Shown: positions 8,073 to 17,181, counted from the first letter of the stretch. The stretch is DNA of 39,385 nucleotides from Acidobacteriota bacterium (GCA_026986725.1 JALSOA010000063.1:1-39385); one strand, 5' to 3'. The notes: generated by a model not told the origin, from the sequence alone. Made by a program: numbers and translations.

Positions 8073-9296
8073 CCACCTTAAATCAACCATAGAGAACGAT
8101 GTAAGGTGATACATTGAAACAAACACAAAAGAAAGAATATAGGGAGTATGGTATCCTTCAAACCTGAATCTTTCAATCAATTTCAATGCCGTATAACCAA
8201 GATAACAAAAAAACATTGATATTGAGAGAAAACCGGCTATTCCAGTTTCAACAAAAAACTCAAGAAAGATATTGTGTGGATACTTCAAATAATGATAGGC
8301 AGCAAAACCACCTAAACCAATACCGGTAAACCAGAACTTTGAAATCAACCTCAAAGATAAGCGGTACATAATGAGCCTTTCCGAAACAGAAAAACCCTTG
8401 TGCCTTCCAAACAATAATAAAAGTCTTCTAAATGAATCCGGGGAAACTGTAAGTACAATAAAAATACCACTCAAAATTGCTGAAAGAATAAGAAGCACAT
8501 AAAATTTCTTTTCCTTTAAAACAAAATAAAGGTAAAGCGAAACCACCATAAACAGATACAATATGCCTCCCCTTGAATTTGCCTTTAAAACCATTAAAAG
8601 GGAAAACATTGAAAGAGTCAGAAATAGTGTCTTTTTAACAAATCCCCGTTTATTTACAAAAAAGAACAGATTAAAAATGAACGATATTCCAGCCATCTTT
8701 GCTACGGGAAGATAATTAACTCCTGAATGGATCATCACAACAAAATCAGGATAGTACAAAAAAATTGCAAGTGAAAACACTGCACCAAAAATCGCAAAAA
8801 GAAGAGACATATTTTTATAATCTGACTCTTTAAAAAACCTTGGTATAAAAAAGAAGGGTACAGCAAGAAAAACAAACCTGAAATATTTTTCAAGACCGTA
8901 TTTAAAAACCCGGGAAGGTGAATTCAATAAGGAGATGGTAACAGAAATCAACATAAAAAAGAAAATTAAATCAAACATATAAAACCTGAGCATTTTCTTT
9001 CTATTAAAAAACACATGCAATAACAACCCGCATATAAGAAAGAAGTAAGACACAAGGGTAAGGTCTAAAAAAGGGGGCAATACATTGAAATATGTGGATT
9101 TAATAGCGCCTGCAAATATAACAAAAACAAGAAATATCTCAATATTTACTATGGAATAAATACCTGAAAGAAGCAAGCCTGCAAAAGCAAAATCCATTAA
9201 AATACCCCTTCTCCCGGTAAAAAACAGCAGAAAAAAACAGACAGTTATAAATATTGCAACAAATTCGTCAAAACCCTTTAACTTCAAGTTCTTCAA
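7980..9296 (-). CDS. O-antigen ligase/polymerase-like membrane protein (second copy)
   Basis: The protein is about 438 residues, with many membrane segments and the Wzy_C/WaaL signature GIGLGGFAAY ... YPHNIFLEFFVETGIAGF. It closes the polysaccharide operon. The frame is open upstream to a GTG at 9350, but GGAGGAG at 9306-9312 sits 9 bases before a TTG at 9296, inside the end of the preceding gene; I prefer that start (TTG 9302 is an alternative). It therefore overlaps the glycosyltransferase gene by about 29 bp. Its 3' end overlaps the convergent plus-strand ligase-like gene by 93 bp. The two proteins share the fold and signature but are clearly diverged, so one may polymerise and the other ligate. 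That split is inference. Confidence 0.83.
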   Translation of the reverse strand: MKNLKLKGFDEFVAIFITVCFFLLFFTGRRGILMDFAFAGLLLSGIYSIVNIEIFLVFVIFAGAIKSTYFNVLPPFLDLTLVSYFFLICGLLLHVFFNRKKMLRFYMFDLIFFFMLISVTISLLNSPSRVFKYGLEKYFRFVFLAVPFFFIPRFFKESDYKNMSLLFAIFGAVFSLAIFLYYPDFVVMIHSGVNYLPVAKMAGISFIFNLFFFVNKRGFVKKTLFLTLSMFSLLMVLKANSRGGILYLFMVVSLYLYFVLKEKKFYVLLILSAILSGIFIVLTVSPDSFRRLLLLFGRHKGFSVSERLIMYRLSLRLISKFWFTGIGLGGFAAYHYLKYPHNIFLEFFVETGIAGFLSISMFFCYLGYTALKLIERFRFEGYHTPYILSFVFVSMYHLTSFSMVDLRWLFFFAGCVFVFFMETFVNKKEGEKENYLKI

Positions 9297-11463
9297 CCTC
9301 AAATTCTCCTCCACCAAAGTAAAAGTTGACCCCGAAAGAGATACAACCACACCCTTCTACATTCAGGTATTGCGTGTAAATCTTATGGTAAGGGGATAGG
9401 GAAAGAGCCCTGCATCCTTTCTGATCCCTTAACCACTTCAATGCAATATCCCTTCTTCCATCAGAAAAATGTACAAACGGAATCAAAGCCTCTGTATTCG
9501 AAAGATTTTTAACTTTGAAAGAAAAAATTATCCACTTCTCTCCGTTTAATCTGATGTACATACTGTTTTTCTTCCAGAGTTTGTCTTTAGCAAAAGCAAA
9601 AACATACCCTTTCCCGTAACCTTTAACAAAAATCTTTCCTCCCTTTATTTCAACCTTACCGCCACCTTTTGCATCCTTTTTGTTTTTGTAAAAGACAACC
9701 GGGAAACTTGAATCCCACCTAAAAACAGTCTCAGGTGTTCTACCAAAGTAATCCATCCCTCGATAATCTATTTTATATAGGGAGTACTGATAGTATGTTA
9801 CAACAGGTTTAACCAGATATGGATGTGTAAAAAAACCCTCAATTTCAGTATCAGTAACAAAAGGATCAGGTTTATACGGCATAAGAATATGAGTAAAACC
9901 ATTTTCTTTAAGAAAAAAAACAGCCCTTTTCAGGTCTTTTATTCTATAAAAATGAGACATAGTCGGGTCCATTATGTCAACTCCCCTTCCCCCCTCATTG
10001 TAAAAGAAAAAGGATGGGGAATGGACGACAAGCACTTTGTCTTTTTCTGAAAGTTGAAAATCAATGCGGTCTTTCATCTTTTTGTACCAGAACACCTTTC
10101 TATAAAATGGGTTACTGAACAAAAGGACAAAAACAAGGTTAAAAACAACAAACAAAAACAGGAAAAACTTAACCCTTTTTAATTTAAAAATTTCAATTAA
10201 AGCAACCAATACCACAGGAAAAACAGTGAGGACATATCTATAACTCATCAAAAATATCCCCCCTTTAAGAGGAGAGAAATGAAAAATAAAATATGTAAAA
10301 ACAAAAGCCGTTGAAACCCTGACAATCTTTTTGCTTTTGAAAAACTTTAACACAGAGTAAATGTAAAAAAGGAATGAAACAGAAAGTGAAAAGGCAAACA
10401 TCTTCAGGTTGAATAAAAAGTTTAAATACCCATTTTTTATCCTGTTTGAAAATCCAACAAGGTTCCTTTCCTCAAACTGGAATCTCACAAAATCCTTTCC
10501 AACCTTACCGTAAAAAGCCATTAAATAAGGTCTTGTATCAAGTGCCCCAAACTTTAAGAGATTTATAAAATAAGGGACTCCTCCAATAAAAAACATTGCG
10601 ACATAACCCCTGATCAAATCCTTTAGTCTGATATTCCCTCTCTTCAACAAAGATGCCAAAAAAAGAGAAAAAACCACCAGAACACCAATAGAATGCGAAA
10701 AGAGAGTAAAACCTCCGCTTAAAACAACAGGGGCAGAAGAAAGATCATATTCAAGGATATAAATGAACGACAGGATAAAGAATGTCAATCTGATTGGCCC
10801 TGTGAAGTTTGACCTTGAAAACTCAAAAACACCTGGGGTAAAAGCAAAAAGAACAACAACCAAAGTGGCGGTTAACAGATCTGTATTTTTTTTAAAAAAA
10901 CCAAAAATAATGGCATTTAAAATAGCATAATAGTAAAACCCGACAAAATAGATCAAAGAAGGCAATTTTATAAGAAATAAAAAGGAGTAAATCAAAGGTA
11001 ATGCAGGGGGATGACTGAAAAAAGAGAAAACATGCCTGTGTACCCCCACCTGAACAAATGGATAGCCCCTTACCGAACACTCCTTTGCAATCTCCCTCCC
11101 AATCATGGCATAATTTATGGGGTCATAGTCTGCAAAAAAATGAGGGATAAAAAAAAGCATTACAGAGGAAAGCAAAAGGGGTATCAAGAAATAAAAATCA
11201 AAATCAAATGAAAATTTCTTTTTCACTCTAAAAAGATAAACAACAACTGAACAGAGAAAAAAAAGAGAAAAAAGCATTAAACACGCAACATAAAAAGATG
11301 GAGGGTTCCCCGGAACAATCAAAAAAAGGTAATAGAGAACAAGAGCAATAGTAACAGGAGTTAAGGAAAGGGAAAAAATAAAGGAGAAATCAACATTTTT
11401 AATTTTGAAAAGCAAATAAAACCCTGTAATTACCGAAACAAAAATTACAAAGCCACTAAGCAT
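9268..11463 (-). CDS. GT-C type membrane glycosyltransferase (PMT/ArnT-like, family 39-like)
   Basis: The protein is 731 residues, with about ten or more membrane segments in the first 480 residues and a soluble, periplasm-side C-terminal part of about 250 residues. The first large loop carries an acidic ADYDPINYAMIGREIA motif followed by SHPPALPLIY, as in polyprenyl-phosphate-sugar dependent GT-C enzymes. These add a sugar from a lipid carrier on the outer face of the membrane. The C-terminal segment (after about residue 560) looks beta-rich, like a carbohydrate-binding or jelly-roll domain; I cannot name the family. It overlaps the Wzz-like gene by 8 bp upstream and the O-antigen ligase-like gene downstream. 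It may modify the repeat unit or attach sugars to the surface polymer. Confidence 0.75.
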   Translation of the reverse strand: MLSGFVIFVSVITGFYLLFKIKNVDFSFIFSLSLTPVTIALVLYYLFLIVPGNPPSFYVACLMLFSLFFLCSVVVYLFRVKKKFSFDFDFYFLIPLLLSSVMLFFIPHFFADYDPINYAMIGREIAKECSVRGYPFVQVGVHRHVFSFFSHPPALPLIYSFLFLIKLPSLIYFVGFYYYAILNAIIFGFFKKNTDLLTATLVVVLFAFTPGVFEFSRSNFTGPIRLTFFILSFIYILEYDLSSAPVVLSGGFTLFSHSIGVLVVFSLFLASLLKRGNIRLKDLIRGYVAMFFIGGVPYFINLLKFGALDTRPYLMAFYGKVGKDFVRFQFEERNLVGFSNRIKNGYLNFLFNLKMFAFSLSVSFLFYIYSVLKFFKSKKIVRVSTAFVFTYFIFHFSPLKGGIFLMSYRYVLTVFPVVLVALIEIFKLKRVKFFLFLFVVFNLVFVLLFSNPFYRKVFWYKKMKDRIDFQLSEKDKVLVVHSPSFFFYNEGGRGVDIMDPTMSHFYRIKDLKRAVFFLKENGFTHILMPYKPDPFVTDTEIEGFFTHPYLVKPVVTYYQYSLYKIDYRGMDYFGRTPETVFRWDSSFPVVFYKNKKDAKGGGKVEIKGGKIFVKGYGKGYVFAFAKDKLWKKNSMYIRLNGEKWIIFSFKVKNLSNTEALIPFVHFSDGRRDIALKWLRDQKGCRALSLSPYHKIYTQYLNVEGCGCISFGVNFYFGGGEFEVEELEVKGF

Positions 11464-12604
11464 TTATCTTTCTGTAAAATCCGAGCAAAAGAATATAAAG
11501 AAAAGCGATTAATATTGATAGAAACAACCCTGATGGCAATGTAATGGAAAGCCTGGGGAAAACTGGTTTCTGGGGAGGAACAGGTTCTCCCAGTAATGCC
11601 ATCTCTTTGGTTTTACCTGCTATTTCAATCTTTATTGACATAACATCTGTTAAAAGTTTCTCATAGGCCTTTGAAATGGCAATAAATCTATTGTACTTCT
11701 CAAGGAAAGAAAACTTGTTTTTGTTATAATCCTTTTCAAGATCAGAAAGTTTCTGTTTTATCTTTTCCAATCTCTTTAATTTTTCCTCTTTCAATGTTTC
11801 ATAGAAAGCTATCTCCTTCTTTATTTTGATCTTTTGATTGTCGTAAACAGCTGTTTTCAGATGTGCTTTCAATTCAATTATCTTTCCATCAATATCAAAT
11901 AGTGATTCTGTTTTTTTCTCCTCTGTGTTTATATTGTTGGCAGCAAAGAAAGATCTGTTGTATAAAAGAGAAAACTCACTGCTTGTATATGGCAGATTGT
12001 ATCCATTTGAAAAAACGGCAAGGGTATCCCTTGCCAATTCCACCTCTTCTGCATTAAGAAAAACATGATTTTTCTCAATAAAATCCGAAAGATCCTTTCT
12101 TGCATCTCTGTACTGCTTTTCGGCAAGTTCAACCTGTTTTTCGGCAAATCTGTAACCTGACTTTATCTCCATCTGAATAATGTTCCTGTTCAACTCAATA
12201 ACCCTGCTGGCAATAGTCTTTGCAATCTCATAACTCATTTTTTTATCAGGAAATATAACTGTTAAGGTTATTATAGCAGTATCTTCAACAGACAAAACAT
12301 CTATGCACTTTTTAAACCTGTCAAAATCCATGTTAAACCTTTTCTGAATATCAAGTTTCTGGTAAGCATAGTAGTAAACAGAGTCATTGTTCACAAAATT
12401 CAGGTATGTGTCTATATCAAGTTTTTTCCCTTCAAGGTTTCGTCTTATCATCTTAGATTCAAGCACCATAAAGGTAACATTTGTCTCGTAATAAGAGGGA
12501 AAAACAAAATCTGCAACAATCCCTGCAAAGATCCCGATTGCAATAATTATCAATACAACCCTTCTCTTTTCATTTAGTAATGAAATAAACTCCTTAATAT
12601 CCAT
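11456..12604 (-). CDS. Wzz-like polysaccharide chain-length determinant (PCP family)
   Basis: The 382 residues have the polysaccharide co-polymerase plan. There is a short cytoplasmic N-terminus and a first membrane segment at about 17-37, followed by FPSYYETNVTFMV, a start typical of the Wzz domain. A long periplasmic region rich in Lys/Glu coiled coil follows (about 150-310). Then come a Pro-rich approach to the membrane (EPVPPQKPVFPR) and a second membrane segment near the C-terminus. There is no cytoplasmic tyrosine-kinase domain. It would set polymer length together with the Wzy-like protein of the same operon. Its start overlaps the preceding stop by one base (TAATG) with GAGGTGAGG just upstream. 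Confidence 0.85.
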   Translation of the reverse strand: MDIKEFISLLNEKRRVVLIIIAIGIFAGIVADFVFPSYYETNVTFMVLESKMIRRNLEGKKLDIDTYLNFVNNDSVYYYAYQKLDIQKRFNMDFDRFKKCIDVLSVEDTAIITLTVIFPDKKMSYEIAKTIASRVIELNRNIIQMEIKSGYRFAEKQVELAEKQYRDARKDLSDFIEKNHVFLNAEEVELARDTLAVFSNGYNLPYTSSEFSLLYNRSFFAANNINTEEKKTESLFDIDGKIIELKAHLKTAVYDNQKIKIKKEIAFYETLKEEKLKRLEKIKQKLSDLEKDYNKNKFSFLEKYNRFIAISKAYEKLLTDVMSIKIEIAGKTKEMALLGEPVPPQKPVFPRLSITLPSGLFLSILIAFLYILLLGFYRKINA

Positions 12605-13191
12605 TACCTCACCTCACTTCTTAAACTAACGAGTGTTTTATCCCCGGATTTTAAAAAAACCTCTACCGTATCTCCGGTATTAACCCTTTCAACCCCTGCC
12701 GGAGTACCTGTAAAAACAAGGTCTCCTTCATTTAAATCAACCATCGTTTCAATATGAGAGAATATTGTGTCAATTTTGAATATCATATCCCTGTAAAAGC
12801 CTTTTTGCTTTAAAACCCCGTTTTTATATGTTTCTATACTGAGAATGTTAACATCATCTGCAGTTAAGGTTACAAAATCAAAGGACACTGCAGTAGAACC
12901 TTTAAAACACTTTGCTTTAAACCAGGGCAAACCCTTTGCTTTCAAATCTCTTTGAATATCCCTTGCAGTGTAATCTATCCCACATGAAACAACATACTTT
13001 TCCCCCTTCGAATACCTGAATACTATTTCACCTTCAAAGTGAACCTCATCAGACCAGGAGGGAATATAAAGAATATTGTTTTCTTTTAATGTTGATTCAG
13101 GTTTGCAGAAGATCACCGGCTCATCAGGAACATTATTTGAAAGCTCCTTTACATGCTCAACATAGTTTCTTCCCACAAAGTACAAAGCCAT
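12604..13191 (-). CDS. Fumarylacetoacetate hydrolase-family protein (FAHD1/YcgM-like)
   Basis: The 195 residues correspond to the compact FAH catalytic domain with little N-terminal extension, as in FAHD1/YcgM-type hydrolases and decarboxylases. Visible landmarks are the metal-binding acid pair in HFEGEIVFRY, the later Asp in CGIDYTARDIQRDLK, the KAKCFKGSTAVS segment and the terminal GDLVFTGTPAGV. Known family activities act on acylpyruvates, oxaloacetate or related ketoacids; the substrate here is unknown. It lies between glycerate kinase and the Wzz gene with one-base coupling to the latter. A link to three-carbon-acid metabolism with the kinase is possible. ATG 13191 is preceded by GGAGGGG. 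Confidence 0.85.
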   Translation of the reverse strand: MALYFVGRNYVEHVKELSNNVPDEPVIFCKPESTLKENNILYIPSWSDEVHFEGEIVFRYSKGEKYVVSCGIDYTARDIQRDLKAKGLPWFKAKCFKGSTAVSFDFVTLTADDVNILSIETYKNGVLKQKGFYRDMIFKIDTIFSHIETMVDLNEGDLVFTGTPAGVERVNTGDTVEVFLKSGDKTLVSLRSEVR

Positions 13192-13237
13192 TACCCCTCC
13201 ACTTCCTATTACTTAATATTACAGTAAGTACGGGCTT

Positions 13238-14461
13238 TCAACAAGGCTTTTGGAAAACAAAAAAAGCATAAACATCAAGCAGATTGTTGTATGTTGGTCC
13301 GGTCGTTATCAAACAATCGTACTTTTTAAAAAATGATGCCGAGTTACTGTTTAAAAGATAACTGTCTATTGAATCAACTGACTCATTTCTGCAAATTCTC
13401 CTGAAAGTATCCCTGCTTACATACACCCCTGCACATCCACTGTTCCCATCAACACCATCCGTTGTTGCAAACAAAAACTCCATATCCATTTCAAATTTTC
13501 TAATCACAAATCTTTTTATAAATCGTAAACCCAGTTCAGTGGTTCTTCCACCAATACCATTGCCCTTTACATTAACAACAGCCTCCCCCCCTGCAACAAA
13601 ACCCTGCCCACAATTCAATTCCTTTGCAATATTAAACATCTTTTCCGCCTCAACTTCAACATCCTTAAAAACAAAGTCGTATTCTTTCTTAAAAAACAAC
13701 CCATCTGACATAAAAAAATCAGAAAAAAAATCCACACAATCCCTGTTACTTGCCATTATGGTATGGGGGATGCTAACTCCTTCTATTGAACAACCAGTTT
13801 CAAAAAAGCCCCTCTTTGATCGAGGTATGCAATTCCATAACCCAAACCTGTCTGCTTTATCAAAAAAAACATTGTAATCCCTTTCAATCCTGTAAAAAGG
13901 GGCAGAAGAAACCCTGTCGATCCTGTTATTTAAAACATCACACAGAACAAAACACTCTGAAGGACCGGAGATGAATTTAGAAAGTCCTCCGCCTTTTATA
14001 CGCGATAGGTGTATTCTCATGAAATTAACCTCTTCAATGGGAATACCGGACCTTAAAAGCAACCTGTTTACACATCTCACCTCATCAATGGTCAGGAAAT
14101 CAAGCGGGATTTCAATAAGAGCAGAACCCCCTCCAGAAAGAAGAACAAGCATTTTGTTATTACTTTCTTTCAAAAAATTCACAACCTTTTTTGCACAAAA
14201 AAGGCTTCTTTCGCCTATATCGGGATGGCTTGAAAGGCACAACTCAAAATTCTCAGGAACCGAAGCCATATAAGGAGACACAATAAGCCCTCTACTAACA
14301 GGGTAAATCTGGGAAAAACCACCTGCCATCGGGATGGAAGCCTTCCCTATTGCAAGAACATCAAAGAGATCGTGCTTTAAAGCATTTTTTTTAAAAAAGT
14401 TAATTGTGAGTTTCTCCGGATTCAGGGAAGCAATCAAATGATGGTATGCCTTTTCAAGCAT
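13238..14461 (-). CDS. Glycerate kinase, type 2 (GckA/MOFRL family)
   Basis: The 407 residues have the DUF4147 N-terminal domain and the MOFRL C-terminal domain. Signatures: VLAIGKASIPMAGG near residue 35, VLLSGGGSALIE near 105, RIHLSRIKGGGLSKF near 150, FVAGGEAVVNVKGNGIGGRTTELGL (in separate halves) near 290, ATTDGVDGNSGCAGV and the closing TTGPTYNNLLDV. The enzyme phosphorylates glycerate, usually at C2, and feeds lower glycolysis. The final motif, often TGTNVND in relatives, is TYNNLLD here, which is a variant. It overlaps the FHA/GGDEF gene by 8 bp and is followed by the FAH-family gene after 46 bp. Confidence 0.9.
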   Translation of the reverse strand: MLEKAYHHLIASLNPEKLTINFFKKNALKHDLFDVLAIGKASIPMAGGFSQIYPVSRGLIVSPYMASVPENFELCLSSHPDIGERSLFCAKKVVNFLKESNNKMLVLLSGGGSALIEIPLDFLTIDEVRCVNRLLLRSGIPIEEVNFMRIHLSRIKGGGLSKFISGPSECFVLCDVLNNRIDRVSSAPFYRIERDYNVFFDKADRFGLWNCIPRSKRGFFETGCSIEGVSIPHTIMASNRDCVDFFSDFFMSDGLFFKKEYDFVFKDVEVEAEKMFNIAKELNCGQGFVAGGEAVVNVKGNGIGGRTTELGLRFIKRFVIRKFEMDMEFLFATTDGVDGNSGCAGVYVSRDTFRRICRNESVDSIDSYLLNSNSASFFKKYDCLITTGPTYNNLLDVYAFFVFQKPC

Positions 14462-15350
14462 TTATTTCCCTGCAAAATTCAATAATTCCCTTACCTTTTT
14501 TTGCAGCCTTATCCAAAAACTTTTCCCCTGCATTTAAAAAATCAATGGGCGTTTTATAGTGATGACAATCAAGGGAGACCACCCCCTGAGAAATAGTAAA
14601 GGTATGAGATTCATTTCCAACCCTGAATACAGCATTCTTAATACCTGAACTCAATCTCTTTGCAACTGTGACCGCCCCGTTATGGTGGGTTTCTGGCAAA
14701 ACTATCAGGTACTTATCCTCCTCAACCCTCCCTATAAAGTCACTCTTCCTTATATATTTTTTTAAAATCATTCTCGCTTCCCTGTATATCTGCTCAATTG
14801 CCTTCTCACTGAATGTTTGTTTTAAAAGTTTGAAGTAATCAACCTTAAAAAGAATTATTGAAAGGGGTCTATGATACTTTCTGGAAATATCAAAAAACTT
14901 CTTAAAAAAGTGCAGAATATCATCTTTCCCAAGGATAAAACCCTTTTTCAGCTTCTCAACCACAAGGTTCCTATAATCAATCTCAAATGGGTAAACACTC
15001 TCAAGTTTAAAAACCGTGTTTTTTATTCTAAAAAAATCACCCACTTTTAATTCGCACCTTTTTACAGCCTTACCCGCAATATGTATCCTTCCTTTTAAAA
15101 CAGTAATCTTCAATTTTTTCAATTCATTACCGGAATAACATGGTTTTGCTTCAATACTGAAAGGGGAAATCTTCCTGTCAGACAGATGGAAATCACACCC
15201 AAAACTGCTCCCTATCAGAAAAGTCTCTTCAGGTACCCTGAAAAAGTCATTGCTCTCTTCCCCGGACAACACAAAAATATAGTAACTTTTTTCAACATTG
15301 CTTGAATCTTCAGCAACATTTATGGGAACAATCCTCTCTCTTCCATGCAT
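14454..15350 (-). CDS. FHA domain plus degenerate GGDEF domain protein
   Basis: The 298-residue soluble protein joins an FHA-like domain (about 25-118; FLIGSSFGCDFHLSD then ISPFSIEA) to a GGDEF-fold domain (about 125-290). The catalytic motif is broken. Where active cyclases have RxGGDEF this protein reads RVEEDKYLIVLP, and the metal-binding stretch is VDYFKLL. It is therefore probably not a diguanylate cyclase but a nucleotide-sensing or scaffold protein. FHA domains usually bind phosphothreonine; the loop here departs from the classical GRS/SxxH pattern. I start it at ATG 15350 because AGGGGG lies 4 bases upstream; the open frame to 15389 would begin upstream of the predicted transcription start. 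It is the first gene of the polysaccharide operon, so it may control surface polymer synthesis. Confidence 0.82.
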   Translation of the reverse strand: MHGRERIVPINVAEDSSNVEKSYYIFVLSGEESNDFFRVPEETFLIGSSFGCDFHLSDRKISPFSIEAKPCYSGNELKKLKITVLKGRIHIAGKAVKRCELKVGDFFRIKNTVFKLESVYPFEIDYRNLVVEKLKKGFILGKDDILHFFKKFFDISRKYHRPLSIILFKVDYFKLLKQTFSEKAIEQIYREARMILKKYIRKSDFIGRVEEDKYLIVLPETHHNGAVTVAKRLSSGIKNAVFRVGNESHTFTISQGVVSLDCHHYKTPIDFLNAGEKFLDKAAKKGKGIIEFCREINA

Positions 15351-15367
15351 AAAACCCCCTTTTATTA

Positions 15368-15396
15368 ATTCTAAAGGCAAAAAAAACAAAATTCAA
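15368..15396 (-). promoter_or_regulatory. Promoter for the FHA/polysaccharide operon
   Basis: On the minus strand -35 TTGAAT (15391-15396), a 17-base spacer and -10 TAGAAT (15368-15373) lie in the 61-base gap between the MinD-like gene and the FHA/GGDEF gene. Transcription would start near 15361, giving an 11-base leader that just contains the AGGGGG ribosome site. Confidence 0.6.
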
Positions 15397-15411
15397 CAAA
15401 AGGGAGAAAAA

Positions 15412-16281
15412 TTAAAGGGGGATTGCAGATTTTAACCTATTAAGAATACCAGAAACTGCAACAGACACATCACATTTTTTGTCATACTCTATAATTGTCA
15501 TGCCTCTGTTCATGGCATCAACAACAGGCTTGATCTGGTATGGGATCCTTCCAAGGACATCAATACCTGTTTTTTTACAAAAAGATTCTATCCCCGCTGT
15601 CTTTTCAACATTCAGATCCCATTTGTTAACTACAACACCACCTTTAATCTTGAAGTGCATAATAAGATCAACCACCCTTTCAAGGTCATGCAAGCCTGAA
15701 ACCGTTGGCTCGGATACCAACACCACATAATCCGCCCCTGAAATAGAGGATATTACAGGACATCCAACCCCCGGGGAACCGTCTGTAAGTATCAACTTCA
15801 TACCCCTTTCAATTGCAATATTTTTCGCCTCATTTCTCACCCTGCTAACCAATTTTCCCGAATTCTCCATTCCAGGATTAAGCCTTGCATGGACAAATGG
15901 GCCAAGCCTTGTTTCAGATATAAAAACCTTTCCGGAAACAATATCATTAAACTCAATGGTTTTCTCTGGACAGAAGTAAACGCAGGCACCGCAACCCTCA
16001 CATTTGACATCATCTACAACAAAATCGTCAGAAATTGCATTGTACTCACACACCTCTATACACTTCCCGCACTCTGTGCAGTTTGTTTTATCAATAAAAG
16101 CCTTCTTTCCACCAACAAAATTGTACCCTTTTTTGATTTCAGGCTCTAAAATCAGAAACATATCGGCAGCATCAACATCGCAATCGGCAAGCACAACATC
16201 TTTAAATAGGCTTGCAAGTGCAAGTACAACTGTTGTTTTCCCCGTACCACCCTTACCGCTTATTACAACAACCTCTTTCAT
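15412..16281 (-). CDS. MinD/ParA-type ATPase with inserted 2[4Fe-4S] ferredoxin domain (copy A)
   Basis: The 289 residues begin with the deviant Walker A GKGGTGKTT. Between about 60 and 115 they contain an inserted ferredoxin-like region with two CxxCxxCxxxC clusters (CTECGKCIEVC and CEGCGACVYFC). The DGSPGVGCPV stretch matches the switch region of these ATPases. This is the COG1149 family, usually found as a tandem pair with NifX-like and DUF5320 proteins, as here. The relatives are thought to handle Fe-S clusters or transfer electrons with ATP; the exact reaction is unproven. The start overlaps the stop of copy B by 4 bp, so the pair is translated together and may form a heterodimer. Confidence 0.93.
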   Translation of the reverse strand: MKEVVVISGKGGTGKTTVVLALASLFKDVVLADCDVDAADMFLILEPEIKKGYNFVGGKKAFIDKTNCTECGKCIEVCEYNAISDDFVVDDVKCEGCGACVYFCPEKTIEFNDIVSGKVFISETRLGPFVHARLNPGMENSGKLVSRVRNEAKNIAIERGMKLILTDGSPGVGCPVISSISGADYVVLVSEPTVSGLHDLERVVDLIMHFKIKGGVVVNKWDLNVEKTAGIESFCKKTGIDVLGRIPYQIKPVVDAMNRGMTIIEYDKKCDVSVAVSGILNRLKSAIPL

Positions 16282-17123
16282 ATCTCAACCCTCTTTAAAA
16301 TTTCATCGTATATCTTTAAAAACCTGTCCCTGTAAGAGGGGATCTCCCTTACCACAAGTTTACCGTGTGAATAAACCTCTGCAATCTCTCTGTCAAGAGG
16401 TATCTCGGAAAGAAGGGGAATACCGTTTTCAGCAAGGTAATCCCTTACAATGTTAACCCCTTCCATAGCCCTGTTTTCAACAACCCCGAACCTTAAACCA
16501 AGGGATTTTACAGCCTCAACGGCAAGTCTCAAATCATTTAACCCGAAGGGGGTTGGCTCTGTAACAAGCACAACAAAATCACAATCCTCAATAGTTTCAA
16601 CAACAGGGCAGGATGTTCCGGGGGGAGAATCAAAAATAACAACCCCCTTATCCTTAACCTGATTTTTAACAAACCTTATAACAGGGGTTGCCAGTTCCGT
16701 TCCAACCCTCATCTTTCCCATGTAAAAGTCCATACTACCAACAAACCCATAGGAAAATTCTCCAATAACCTTATCCTTTTCCCCTATTGCCCCTTCCGGG
16801 CATATCCTCATACAGAAACCGCAGCCATGGCACAGGTCCTCAAATACATAGGTTTTATCCTTTACAGTAATAAGGGCATGAAATTCACAATGGGTTGAAC
16901 AAAGCCTGCATCCGGTACACTTTGAATTGTCAATAACAGGAACCTTTATTGTAATATCCTGTTGTTCTTTAATCTCAGGGTGTAAGAAAAGATAAGAATT
17001 TGGCTCCTCCACATCACAATCAACAAGTGAAACCTGCCCTGTTTCACTTAAAGCAAAAGCAAGGTTTGTTGACACAAAAGTCTTGCCTGTCCCCCCTTTT
17101 CCCGATGCAATCGCTATCTTCAT
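16278..17123 (-). CDS. MinD/ParA-type ATPase with inserted 2[4Fe-4S] ferredoxin domain (copy B)
   Basis: This 281-residue paralogue of the next gene has Walker A GKGGTGKTF at the N-terminus, an inserted ferredoxin region with CTGCRLCSTHC and CHGCGFCMRIC, and FDSPPGTSCPV. All eight cluster cysteines are present. It is preceded by AAGGAGA and ATG 17123. A strong hairpin terminator (17182-17197) separates it from the DUF5320 genes. Expression therefore needs readthrough or a separate weak promoter; TATAGT on the minus strand between them is a possible -10. The pairing with copy A, by 4-bp overlap, suggests a two-subunit ATPase. Confidence 0.93.
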   Translation of the reverse strand: MKIAIASGKGGTGKTFVSTNLAFALSETGQVSLVDCDVEEPNSYLFLHPEIKEQQDITIKVPVIDNSKCTGCRLCSTHCEFHALITVKDKTYVFEDLCHGCGFCMRICPEGAIGEKDKVIGEFSYGFVGSMDFYMGKMRVGTELATPVIRFVKNQVKDKGVVIFDSPPGTSCPVVETIEDCDFVVLVTEPTPFGLNDLRLAVEAVKSLGLRFGVVENRAMEGVNIVRDYLAENGIPLLSEIPLDREIAEVYSHGKLVVREIPSYRDRFLKIYDEILKRVEI

Positions 17124-17181
17124 ACAATCTCCTTAAAATAAAAACACTAACCACTATACAACAAAATTTATTTAAAAAAAA

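Noticed and set aside
16004-16456. 150-codon plus-strand frame opposite the MinD-like genes
   Set aside because: It is antisense to two well-supported ATPase genes, with no ribosome site and low-complexity Ser/Thr/Pro content.
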